A stretch of 64,000 nt of DNA from Balneola sp. EhC07 (GTDB lineage: Bacteria; Bacteroidota; Rhodothermia; Balneolales; Balneolaceae), in assembly GCF_001650905.1 (NCBI RefSeq), contig NZ_LXYG01000001.1:62001-126000 (forward strand), written 5' to 3'. Positions 15,420 through 22,678 of this stretch are shown here, piece by piece. Below the pieces are notes generated by a model that did not search any database, was not told where the DNA came from, and saw only the letters and a program-made list of their open reading frames with translations. Every line of letters begins with the position of its first letter. Position 1 is the stretch's first letter. The position numbers and the translations under genes are program-made.

Positions 15420-15914
15420 TTAATTTTTGTGTTTAAGTTTTTCTGAGGTTGGTTCCTGAATCTGATCCACGGGTTCTACTATCCAGGTGGTATTGTCTCG
15501 ATACTTGATCTTAACTTTTGTGCCTGCGGGAACTTCTCCCTCCAAAGTTCTGGCCTGCCATGAAATTCCTTGAAAACGAATTCTTCCTTCGTCGTTATGT
15601 TCATTCAGCGGTTCAACCACTTCTACGATCTGATCCATGGCTTCGTAATCTTCATCCGCAAATTTATAAGAAGTTTCTCCCTTCAAATATTTTCTTATGA
15701 ATGGCATTGCCATAATAGAAATTCCTGCAGAAGTAAATATCCATGCCATAGTTGCAGTAATCGGGTCGTCCAGAAAACCGAGAAAACGTGCGAGTGCAAC
15801 AAGAAGTCCGCTTGCTCCTAAGATCAATGCCATACCGCTCGGAAGCACAAATTCGAGCAACATCAGGATGACTCCACCAATTAAAAAGATCCAGGTAAGT
15901 AGTTCGCTGTCCAT
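15420..15914 (-). CDS. NfeD-family membrane protein
   Basis: A 164-residue short-form NfeD protein starting at MDSELL (15914); upstream residues in the same frame look untranslated. Membrane segments are at about 5-26, 28-45 and 48-70. A C-terminal OB-fold (about 95-150) includes GRIRFQGISWQA and AGTKVKIKY. Short NfeD proteins work with stomatin-like partners, which is exactly the context here: two SPFH genes follow on the same strand. It opens this three-gene operon. Confidence 0.9.
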   Translation of the reverse strand: MDSELLTWIFLIGGVILMLLEFVLPSGMALILGASGLLVALARFLGFLDDPITATMAWIFTSAGISIMAMPFIRKYLKGETSYKFADEDYEAMDQIVEVVEPLNEHNDEGRIRFQGISWQARTLEGEVPAGTKVKIKYRDNTTWIVEPVDQIQEPTSEKLKHKN

Positions 15915-15979
15915 AGCTTTGTGATGAATTTTACTGTCTTTAGTAGATACCAAATTGCGAGATAAAAATCTTGTTTACT

Positions 15980-15994
15980 TGGCACTAATTTTGC
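15980..15994 (+). promoter_or_regulatory. Consensus-like sigma-54 promoter
   Basis: TGGCACTAATTTTGC matches the sigma-54 core TGGCAC-N5-TTGC at every fixed position, with GG and GC ten bases apart. It points toward the ABC exporter gene, whose start lies about 140 bases downstream across a dispersed repeat. No clear enhancer palindrome is visible upstream. A chance match cannot be excluded. Confidence 0.45.
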
Positions 15995-16007
15995 GTTTAT
16001 TTGAGCT

Positions 16008-16124
16008 GTCATCCTGAGATGATTAGTAATTAAATATTGTCATCCTGAGGATACTTCCGAAGGATCTGCAAATCTAAGTATAAACCAGACTTGCAGATTC
16101 ATCGCTTTCGCTCTGAATGACTAA
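16008..16124. repeat. Dispersed intergenic repeat (GTCATCCTGAG type)
   Basis: TCATCCTGAG occurs twice (near 16010 and 16040). It is followed by AAGGATCTGC, later by TTGCAGATTC, and ends TTCGCTCTGAATGAC. This is the inverted-repeat family widely seen between genes in Bacteroidota. A related unit lies at 38072-38094. The repeat contains the ATG at 16117, an argument against that codon being the ABC gene's start. Confidence 0.6.
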
Positions 16125-16131
16125 GACACAA

Positions 16132-17922
16132 ATGCCCGATAAAAAAGAAGAACAAAAGAAAAATCACTCCATTGCTTCCTTAAAGGATACGCTGATCAAG
16201 ATATTTGCGCTTAGTAAACCGTACAGAGGAAGGTTCTACTTTGCAACGGTTGTTGTTCTACTGGCATCGGGTATCTGGCTCACAGTTCCGCTTGGACTAA
16301 GAGAACTACTGGACGCAGTATTCGAAAAAGGAGATGGCAGTTTATTAAACTTACTCGCCATTGGCTTGATAGGATTGTTCGTACTTCAATCGCTGTTCAG
16401 TTTTACCGGGAATTATTTTCTGGAATGGGTTGGGGAAAGGGTTGTCACCGATCTCCGGAAAAAAGTATATGAACATCTTCACCGATTGGGATTTAAGTTC
16501 TTTGCGGAGAGACGTTTAGGTGAGATCACTTCACGGCTTACAAACGACGTTGGTTCCATCAGAACAGCGTTGACGGATTCATTACCACAATTATTAACGA
16601 TCTCTTTTTCGCTGATCGGTTCCGTTTCGTTGATGGTTGCATTGAACTGGAGACTGAGTGCGGTGATCTTCGTAACCGTTCCGTTTGTAACGATTGCCAC
16701 TCGTTATTTCGGACAGAAGATCAGAAAACTGTCACGAGGAATTCAGGATGAATTGGCAGATTCTACCGCTGTTGCCGAGGACGCACTTGGAGCTGTTCGC
16801 TTGGTGAAAGCTTTTGTTCGGGAAACCTATGAAGTAACCCGGTACTCTGACTCTATTGAGAAATTATTCGGAACCGTCCGGAAGAAAGTAGTGCTTACTC
16901 AATTGTTCTGGAGCGGAGTGGGAATCATGTTCATGGGTACGCTAGTGGTTATTTTTTGGTATGGAGGAAAAGAAGTTCTTGAAGGTCGATTAAGTGCGGG
17001 AGATCTGGTGGCTTTCATCATTTATGCACTGAATATTTCCCGATCCATTAGCCAGACTTCCAGATTATACACGGCCGTAAATACCGCAGCCGGAGCTTCA
17101 GAACGTATTTTTGAACTGTTGGATGAAATCCCGGAGATAGATGACAAACCGGATGCAATTGAAGTAACCGATGTGGAAGGAGAATTGGAATTCAGGGAAG
17201 TTGGTTTCCGGTATGAAGAAGAGCGACCGGTTTTAAAGAATATCAGTTTTAAAGCAAAAGCAGGAGAGACGATAGCATTGGTTGGTCCAAGTGGAGCCGG
17301 AAAGACGACGTTGTTGAATCTGATTCCAAGATTTTATGACGCTGAGAAGGGAGTAATAAAACTGGATGGAACTCCGATCAGTGACCTGAAAGTAAAATCA
17401 TTTCGGGAGCATATATCCATTGTGCCGCAGGAAGTTCACTTGTTCAGTACCACGATAAAAGACAATTTGAAGTACGGAAAACTGGATGCTACAGATGAAG
17501 AGATCATTCAGGCTGCTGAAGATGCCAATGCCCATGATTTTATAGTTGAACATCCTGATGGATATGATTCATTGATCGGTGAAAAAGGAGTGAAGCTAAG
17601 CGGTGGACAAAGACAGCGAATGGCAATTGCCCGGGCTATCCTAAAAAACCCCGAAATTTTACTGTTGGATGAAGCGACTTCTTCATTGGATTCCGAATCG
17701 GAAGCACAAGTTCAGGAAGCCTTAAACCGATTGATGAAAGGCAGAACCACATTTGTGATCGCCCATCGTCTATCAACTATTCAAAATGCAGACCGAATTC
17801 TGGTACTGGATAAAGGCGAAATCGTAGAAGAAGGAATGCATACCGAATTACTGGCCAACGGCGGTTTATACAGCCATTTATATGAGTTGCAGTTCAGAGA
17901 TTTGGCAGGGGAGGTTGGGTGA
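16132..17922 (+). CDS. MsbA-like ABC exporter (permease-ATPase fusion)
   Basis: A 596-residue half-transporter. The start MPDKKEEQ at 16132 is preferred over an ATG five codons upstream that lies in a dispersed repeat. Six membrane helices fill about residues 30-320, including the exporter motif ERRLGEITSRLTNDV. The ATPase domain has Walker A GPSGAGKTT, signature LSGGQRQRMAIARA, Walker B EILLLDEATSSLD and the switch His in IAHRLST. It would work as a homodimer exporting lipids or hydrophobic compounds. The closest general type is MsbA/BmrA; the substrate is not known. A sigma-54-like promoter lies upstream. Confidence 0.93.
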   Translation: MPDKKEEQKKNHSIASLKDTLIKIFALSKPYRGRFYFATVVVLLASGIWLTVPLGLRELLDAVFEKGDGSLLNLLAIGLIGLFVLQSLFSFTGNYFLEWVGERVVTDLRKKVYEHLHRLGFKFFAERRLGEITSRLTNDVGSIRTALTDSLPQLLTISFSLIGSVSLMVALNWRLSAVIFVTVPFVTIATRYFGQKIRKLSRGIQDELADSTAVAEDALGAVRLVKAFVRETYEVTRYSDSIEKLFGTVRKKVVLTQLFWSGVGIMFMGTLVVIFWYGGKEVLEGRLSAGDLVAFIIYALNISRSISQTSRLYTAVNTAAGASERIFELLDEIPEIDDKPDAIEVTDVEGELEFREVGFRYEEERPVLKNISFKAKAGETIALVGPSGAGKTTLLNLIPRFYDAEKGVIKLDGTPISDLKVKSFREHISIVPQEVHLFSTTIKDNLKYGKLDATDEEIIQAAEDANAHDFIVEHPDGYDSLIGEKGVKLSGGQRQRMAIARAILKNPEILLLDEATSSLDSESEAQVQEALNRLMKGRTTFVIAHRLSTIQNADRILVLDKGEIVEEGMHTELLANGGLYSHLYELQFRDLAGEVG

Positions 17923-17940
17923 GCTGTGCTTGTGCAAAAT

Positions 17941-18714
17941 TTATCTTTTGTCAATTAGTTTACTCCAAAGACATAAATCATTCATAATTAATGGGCCAAC
18001 AGCATATAGTGTAGTAATTTCAGAAGCAGAAATTAATTGTTTATCTATAGAATCTTTAAGTCTAACTGATGCCTTAGTTGCAGGAAGTTGAGAGAACAGT
18101 TCTTCAAGCTCGGAAATATTAATTTCTGCATTTAATCTAGGCACAACAATAAAAAAACGAAAAGAATCTATACATACAACAAATGTATATACATCTTCAA
18201 CATTAAGTTTTGGAATATTTATTGTTCCAGCTGTCATGTAAGTTGGCGGTATCTTAGTGTTGCCTTCTTCATAAGGAATTATAAGCTGAAGAAAGACTAA
18301 AAACGCTGTTGGGTTATTAGTCCCATTTAGGATGTATTGGTTAAATGTATTTAGAAGTGCAATAAAATATTTATCAGCATTTCCTGATCTAGCATTATTA
18401 TAAAGAGTTTTAAATAGCCATCGAGACAATAGAGAAAAATCATATTCAAATAAAATTTTATCATTTACCTCGATGACATTGTTAATTTGTGAATCATAAA
18501 GTTGGCATATATAACTATCTAGCTCAGAAAGATTGTCGTTATTACATTTTTCACAAACATCTTTTACTTGTAAAGAATTAGGTCCTACAAACTTATCAGC
18601 GACAGAATTGCTTGTATATTTATTATTACCTTTTCTCTTCTTTAAAAGACAAGAAGACCAAACATGTTCTTTCGAAATTTTGACGTTGCTTCCACAGAAA
18701 ACACAAGTTTTCAT
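17941..18714 (-). CDS. HNH-like zinc-motif protein
   Basis: A 257-residue protein whose first 65 residues carry a treble-clef/HNH-type pattern: MKTCVFCGS (CxxC at 4 and 7), SKEHVW with the putative catalytic His, and VCEKCNN with a second CxxC followed by Asn. This order matches HNH endonucleases and related zinc-binding proteins. The remainder is alpha/beta with no motif I recognise. It lies in a repeat-rich accessory stretch, AT-rich relative to the ABC gene, and is convergent with that gene, 18 bases from its stop. A defence or mobile-element role is possible, but nothing in the neighbourhood proves it. Confidence 0.6.
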   Translation of the reverse strand: MKTCVFCGSNVKISKEHVWSSCLLKKRKGNNKYTSNSVADKFVGPNSLQVKDVCEKCNNDNLSELDSYICQLYDSQINNVIEVNDKILFEYDFSLLSRWLFKTLYNNARSGNADKYFIALLNTFNQYILNGTNNPTAFLVFLQLIIPYEEGNTKIPPTYMTAGTINIPKLNVEDVYTFVVCIDSFRFFIVVPRLNAEINISELEELFSQLPATKASVRLKDSIDKQLISASEITTLYAVGPLIMNDLCLWSKLIDKR

Positions 18715-18780
18715 ATCCTAGTAACTTGAATATTTGATGTAAGATTTTTCATATAATAGTCTGAGTTTTCGTTTAGTTCT

Positions 18781-18892
18781 CGTTCCGAACGTCCCGTTCG
18801 GAACGTAATGTTGAAGCTCTTCTTCACTTGCTTCAATTTGTCATAGGAAGCAGGAGCTTCCGACTGGCATTCCCAAGCAGAGCTTGGGAATG
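18781..18892. repeat. Mosaic of three hairpin repeats
   Basis: Three stem-loops follow one another. CGTTCCGAACG-TCC-CGTTCGGAACG (18781-18805) has a perfect 11-base stem. GGAAGC-AGGA-GCTTCC is at 18846-18861. CATTCCCAAGC-AGA-GCTTGGGAATG (18868-18892) is a perfect 11-base stem. The first, with its trailing AATGTTGAAGCTCT, recurs at 21464-21503. A 69-codon open frame across this block is not a gene. Confidence 0.75.
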
Positions 18893-18900
18893 AGGTTAAA

Positions 18901-19143
18901 TCAGTATTGGATATATTCAATAACTAGTATTAAACCTACAAATAAACCCAATCCAATTAAAGCCCAGCAAAAAATAGATGCCAGATTTATTAAAAAATAA
19001 CTGGTTGGCCAAACTCCATCAGGTTTCTGGGGAAGCCGGTTTTTAGTAATCTCTATTCCTTTACGTAGTAAAAAGCCAATTAAAAAAGCAGATACACTTA
19101 CTACAAGACCGATGACTAAGCTTCCATTAAAAAGTTCAAGCAT
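18901..19143 (-). CDS. Small two-helix membrane protein
   Basis: An 80-residue protein with two clear membrane segments, about residues 8-27 (LVIGLVVSVSAFLIGFLL) and 50-76 (LINLASIFCWALIGLGLFVG). They are joined by a basic and Pro-rich loop. I recognise no family. It lies alone between repeat blocks. The clean hydrophobic pattern makes a real gene more likely than chance, but there is no operon support. Confidence 0.5.
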   Translation of the reverse strand: MLELFNGSLVIGLVVSVSAFLIGFLLRKGIEITKNRLPQKPDGVWPTSYFLINLASIFCWALIGLGLFVGLILVIEYIQY

Positions 19144-19218
19144 GGCTATTCACATTTCGTCAATAAGGGATTATTTATTTAATCGAAGTAACTGAATAAT
19201 TTAGTCGGGCACAAGTGC

Positions 19219-19336
19219 GAACCCATCCCTGTCCCTTCCCTTAGCCAAGGGAAGGGGACTCTTTAACTAAATTCTGAATGGAATTATAGAGTTTCCCTCC
19301 CTGATGTTAGGGAGGGAACAAGGGTGGGTCAGAGAA
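19219..19336 (+). repeat. Direct repeat copy 1 (two-hairpin element)
   Basis: The copy begins GAACCCATCCCTGTCCC and ends GGGTGGGTCAGAG. It contains two hairpins: CTTCCCTT...AAGGGAAG, and TTCCCTCCCT-GATGTT-AGGGAGGGAA with a perfect 10-base stem. Near-identical copies lie at 19752-19868 and 21241-21358. Copies 1 and 3 also share about 40 bases upstream (TAATCGAAGTAAC...). This copy directly precedes the DUF559 gene. Confidence 0.9.
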
Positions 19337-19375
19337 TTGGCTAGAAAATTTAATACGAATTCAGTATTGTTTTCA

Positions 19376-19744
19376 ATGGACTTATCTAGAAAAAATATTA
19401 CTGAACTGGCAAGAGAGCTTCGGAGAAATCCAACTCCTTCAGAAAAGCTATTCTGGGAACTCGTAAGAAAAAGACGGTTCAAGGGATTAAGGTTTATTCG
19501 TCAAAAACCCTTCGTTCACACACAGTCTGGAATTAAAAGATACTTTTATATCGCTGACTTTTATTGTGCAGAACATAAGCTGATCGTAGAAATTGATGGT
19601 AAAGTGCATGATTATCAAAAAGATTATGACCGGCAAAGAACGATAGTTCTGGAGAACTTAGGATTGAAGGTTATTCGGTTTAAAAATGAAGAACTTGTTA
19701 ATGAGAAGCTTGTTTTTGAAAAAATAATGGAAGCTATTTCTTAA
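19376..19744 (+). CDS. DUF559 endonuclease-like protein
   Basis: A 122-residue protein of the DUF559 group, related to very-short-patch-repair (Vsr) and restriction-type nucleases. The start MDLSRK at 19376 is chosen because the ATG at 19304 lies inside the upstream repeat. Family hallmarks are NPTPSEKLFWELVR, FRFIRQKP-like GLRFIRQKPF, the putative metal-binding acids in ADFYC and LIVEIDGKVH, and the closing VIRFKNEEL. Length is normal for the family. The gene is bracketed by near-identical repeats 39 bases before it and 7 bases after it, so it looks like one mobile or repeat-associated unit. The biological role of DUF559 is not settled. Confidence 0.85.
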   Translation: MDLSRKNITELARELRRNPTPSEKLFWELVRKRRFKGLRFIRQKPFVHTQSGIKRYFYIADFYCAEHKLIVEIDGKVHDYQKDYDRQRTIVLENLGLKVIRFKNEELVNEKLVFEKIMEAIS

Positions 19745-19751
19745 AGTTAGC

Positions 19752-19868
19752 GAACCCATCCCTGTTCCTTCCCTTAGTCAAGGGAAGGGGACTCTTTAAC
19801 TAAATTCTGAATGGAATTATAGAGTTTCCCTCCCTGATGTTAGGGAGGGAACAAGGGTGGGTCAGAGA
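19752..19868 (+). repeat. Direct repeat copy 2 (two-hairpin element)
   Basis: Nearly identical to the copy at 19219-19336 over its whole length. Visible differences include TGTTCC for TGTCCC and TTAGTC for TTAGCC. It starts 7 bases after the DUF559 stop codon and lies 41 bases from the esterase gene's 3' end. Confidence 0.9.
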
Positions 19869-19909
19869 AGGCTCAGTAGCGAAAATTATAAGCGACGAAC
19901 TGAAACAGG

Positions 19910-21049
19910 TTATTTAATGAGTAACATTGTTTTTGAGATTTGGTGATTTGCTGTAACCAAACGATAAAAATAAATTCCACTGGATAGTGAACTAGCATCT
20001 AAAGAAATATAATGCTTACCGGCAATCATCTTTTTATTCAAAAGAGTTGAAACTTCTTGCCCCAGTTGATTAAAAACACTTAGTCTTACAAAAGATGAGA
20101 AAGGAAGCTCAAAAGAAATTGTAGTAACAGGATTAAAAGGGTTGGGGTAATTTTGCAATAACTTAATTTTGTATTCAACACTAACCTCCTCGTTTCCAAT
20201 GGCTATACCGGATAAATTCATCCATGAATTTGCCATTCTTATACCTAACTCTTGCACTCCTTCAGCAAGAAGATGAACTTTATCCGTATCTACAGGCAGG
20301 CCATCGATACTGACCCAATCAACTAGTGAGTCGGAATCGGCTACCTCAACTTGAGTTTCTCTTATTAATTCTTTGTGAGGATAAGATGCAGTGTTTCCAA
20401 TTCTTCCTAAAATAAATTTGAGATCCGGAGTATTAAGATCGGTTCTGAGCTCTTGTATGAAATTTTCTAAATTAGAACGGTAGTTACTGGCATAAGTTGA
20501 ATTAGCTGCATCAGATTCACCCTGCATCCAAAAAAAGCCTTCGAACTCATAGCTGTATCCTTCATTTTTAAGAATACTTGTTGCTGTATCAATTTGTGCC
20601 ATCATGAGTTTGTACAACTGATCTCCTGAATTAAGTCCTTTTTTCCAATCATCAGCTAAGCTTGTTCCTGCATAGGTCGTTTTTATAACTGCAATAGACG
20701 GAAGTTCTGAATACAACGCTCTTGCAAGTGTAATTTCAGGGCCAAAAAAATCTTTGTTATGCAGGATATATGGCTCTTGAGTTTGATAGGATAATGTTGT
20801 CCATGTATTGTTTGAAGTGGAATTAATTGGGGTTCCTGATCTGGTAGGAGGTAAGCCCGTATGATAGTAATACTTAATTAATTCATCTACGCTGTTCGTA
20901 TCCAGTAAAGCTGCATTAGCATGCCAATTTAAAGCATTAGATTGACCAGCTACAATAATGATTTTCACCTGTGAATTTTGCGCATGAATTGAAAAAACGA
21001 GCATCATATTCATTATAGATACTAAAAAAAAATACTTAGTCATTATCAA
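19910..21049 (-). CDS. Secreted SASA-type carbohydrate esterase with sorting domain
   Basis: A 379-residue secreted enzyme. The signal peptide ends near FSIHAQ. The catalytic domain (about 27-275) is of the sialate O-acetylesterase-related (SASA/CE6-like, SGNH) type. It shows VAGQSNALNW with the nucleophile Ser, MQGESDA in the oxyanion block and DKVHLLAEG with the Asp-His pair. It would remove acetyl groups from sugars. The last 85 residues form a C-terminal sorting domain beginning NYPNPFNPVTTISFELP and containing LSSGIYFYRL, the mark of type IX-like secretion in this phylum group. Flanked by repeat copies 2 and 3, it may have been acquired as cargo. Confidence 0.85.
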   Translation of the reverse strand: MIMTKYFFLVSIMNMMLVFSIHAQNSQVKIIIVAGQSNALNWHANAALLDTNSVDELIKYYYHTGLPPTRSGTPINSTSNNTWTTLSYQTQEPYILHNKDFFGPEITLARALYSELPSIAVIKTTYAGTSLADDWKKGLNSGDQLYKLMMAQIDTATSILKNEGYSYEFEGFFWMQGESDAANSTYASNYRSNLENFIQELRTDLNTPDLKFILGRIGNTASYPHKELIRETQVEVADSDSLVDWVSIDGLPVDTDKVHLLAEGVQELGIRMANSWMNLSGIAIGNEEVSVEYKIKLLQNYPNPFNPVTTISFELPFSSFVRLSVFNQLGQEVSTLLNKKMIAGKHYISLDASSLSSGIYFYRLVTANHQISKTMLLIK

Positions 21050-21240
21050 AAACCATTCTTTTCAAACCTTTGTCTAGTTATTAAAATTAAAAACCAGAAC
21101 GACTCTTTTATTCTATCAATAGGAGTAATTTCTGACATTTGTATTAATTTGATTTAAAATCGACTAATGAATCCATATTTAGTAATGCAGGTTCTCATTT
21201 TTAATCGAAGTAACAGAATAATTTAATTGGGTACAAGTTC
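21050..21240. other. Non-coding stretch before repeat copy 3
   Basis: The upstream region of the esterase gene is AT-rich and shows no gene. From about 21202 it carries the 40-base leader (TTAATCGAAGTAAC...) shared with repeat copy 1. Confidence 0.5.
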
Positions 21241-21358
21241 GAACCCATCCCTGTCCCTTCCCTTAAACAAGGGAAGGGGACGTTGTAATTAATATCTGAA
21301 TGGAATTATAGAGTTTCCCTCCCTGATGTTAGGGAGGGAACAAGGGTGGGTCAGAGAA
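21241..21358 (+). repeat. Direct repeat copy 3 (two-hairpin element)
   Basis: The third copy of the GAACCCATCCC...GGGTGGGTCAGAG element, about 1.4 kb after copy 2. It keeps both hairpins; the middle is more diverged (CGTTGTAATTAATAT for CTCTTTAACTAAATT). No DUF559 gene is attached. Confidence 0.9.
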
Positions 21359-21377
21359 TTGATGAAAAGATTCTAAA

Positions 21378-21540
21378 TCTCCCTTCGAAGGGAGACCGAT
21401 CGAACACTTGTGTGAGATCAGAGGGATGTTGTGGGGATTAGGAACTAGTAAACCTCACAACCTCGTTCCGAACGTCCCGTTCGGAATGCAATGTTGAAGC
21501 TCTGCTTGGGAACGAGATGAAGCGAGACGCTTGCGATAGG
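21378..21540. repeat. Cluster of palindromic repeats
   Basis: The cluster holds a perfect 18-base palindrome TCTCCCTTCGAAGGGAGA (21378-21395), a second copy of the TTCCGAACG-TCC-CGTTCGGAA hairpin with its AATGTTGAAGCTCT tail (21464-21503), and AAGCG-AGA-CGCTT (about 21520-21532). A relative of the last is at 38293-38307. No gene is visible. Confidence 0.7.
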
Positions 21541-21636
21541 TTAGTTGAATTACAATTCAGGGATCAGGCTTGACATTTCAAAGCCATAGTATTTTCTTAA
21601 TAATTTCTATTAAGTGATTCATAAACAAAAATTTCT

Positions 21637-22614
21637 ATGAAAATATTTCTCACACCTATAATTGTGTCCTTAATTTTTATTACGTCTTCATTTGGGCAGG
21701 AAAGAGATGACTCTCATGATATTATAATTACTGTTGAAGGTTGGACTGAAGAAGAAGCTTACTTAGGATATTATGTGGGTAAAAAAACGTATATCGCTGA
21801 TACAGCTAAGGTCACTAATGGAAGAGTTATTTTTGAAGGTGATGAAGACCTAGATCCCGGAATGTATTTTTTATATACACCCAATGGCGTTTTTGTTGAG
21901 TTTTTAGTTAATGAGGATAGTTTTTCAATGAGGTCTGAAATTGGTGACTTAGTGGGTAAAATGGAAGTCTTAGGATCCACTGAAAACCGGTTATTTTTTG
22001 ACCTTCAGAGGAAAATGGCTCCTTTAACTACCAGAGCTAAAAGTATTAGAGAGGAACTTGAGGGATTATCGGGAGCTGATAGTTTAAGAAAAGCTCAAGA
22101 ACTTTCGTCAATAAATGAACAAGTGACTGCATTGCGGAGAAGAGAAAAGGATACACATTCAGACACTTATTATAGTCAATTTTTAAACTTAATTCTTAGA
22201 CCTGAAGTTGATATTAGTAGGATTTATTCTGACGATTATACTATCCGGCAAAGAGAAATCGAAAAGTATAAGCTTAATTTTTGGAATGGGACTGACTTTG
22301 AGAATAGGGGAATCTATAGAAATCCTGTATTCGAGAACAAACTAAACGAATACTTAGAAGATCTTTATGGATCAAATTCAGATTCTATTATACAAGGAAT
22401 CAAAAAGATATTTGCTAACCCTATGGATAAGGAAGTATTCAGATATATAGTAATGACTTTGACTAATAAATACGCTCAAACTAAGACTAAGGGATTAGAT
22501 GCAGTGTATGTTTATATGGTAGATACTTTTTATAAAAGTGGGCAAGCATACTGGATCGATGAAAGTACATTAACCAAGATGGTTGAAAATTCAGATCGTT
22601 TAAAACAAAATTGA
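21637..22614 (+). CDS. DUF4369-type lipoprotein-like protein, thioredoxin domain lost
   Basis: A 325-residue secreted protein with a signal peptide ending near TSSFGQ. Residues 28-115 form a DUF4369 beta domain (DIIITVEGW, DTAKVTNGRVIFEGD, PGMYFLYTPNG). A helical DUF5106-like region follows (KMAPLTTRAKSIREEL ... TKMVENSDRLKQ). In Bacteroidota such proteins continue into a TlpA-like thioredoxin domain. Here the frame stops right at the junction. The next residues of that domain are encoded in another frame just past the stop, so the gene is probably a decayed, truncated copy. The remaining part may still be made. Confidence 0.75.
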   Translation: MKIFLTPIIVSLIFITSSFGQERDDSHDIIITVEGWTEEEAYLGYYVGKKTYIADTAKVTNGRVIFEGDEDLDPGMYFLYTPNGVFVEFLVNEDSFSMRSEIGDLVGKMEVLGSTENRLFFDLQRKMAPLTTRAKSIREELEGLSGADSLRKAQELSSINEQVTALRRREKDTHSDTYYSQFLNLILRPEVDISRIYSDDYTIRQREIEKYKLNFWNGTDFENRGIYRNPVFENKLNEYLEDLYGSNSDSIIQGIKKIFANPMDKEVFRYIVMTLTNKYAQTKTKGLDAVYVYMVDTFYKSGQAYWIDESTLTKMVENSDRLKQN

Positions 22615-22673
22615 TTGGAAAGAAAGCTCCCTTATTTAATGATAAAGTTCAGCACACGGCTCTATATGGATGA
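22611..22673 (+). pseudogene. Frameshifted remnant of a TlpA-like domain
   Basis: In the frame one base back from the DUF4369 gene, the sequence from 22611 reads LIGKKAPLFNDKVQHTALYG and then stops. LIGKKAP is the usual entry into the TlpA/thioredoxin domain of DUF4369 proteins. A one-base loss in the A-rich run near 22600-22611 would explain the shift. The catalytic CxxC part is missing altogether, and the end abuts the neighbouring convergent gene. Confidence 0.6.
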
Positions 22674-22678
22674 CGGGA

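Noticed and set aside
18711-18920. 69-codon open frame before the HNH gene
   Set aside because: It covers the mosaic of three hairpins; the encoded sequence is repeat translated, not a protein pattern.
19304-19375. Upstream ATG extension of the DUF559 gene
   Set aside because: That ATG lies in the loop of the repeat hairpin and occurs in all three repeat copies; the ATG at 19376 gives the normal family length.
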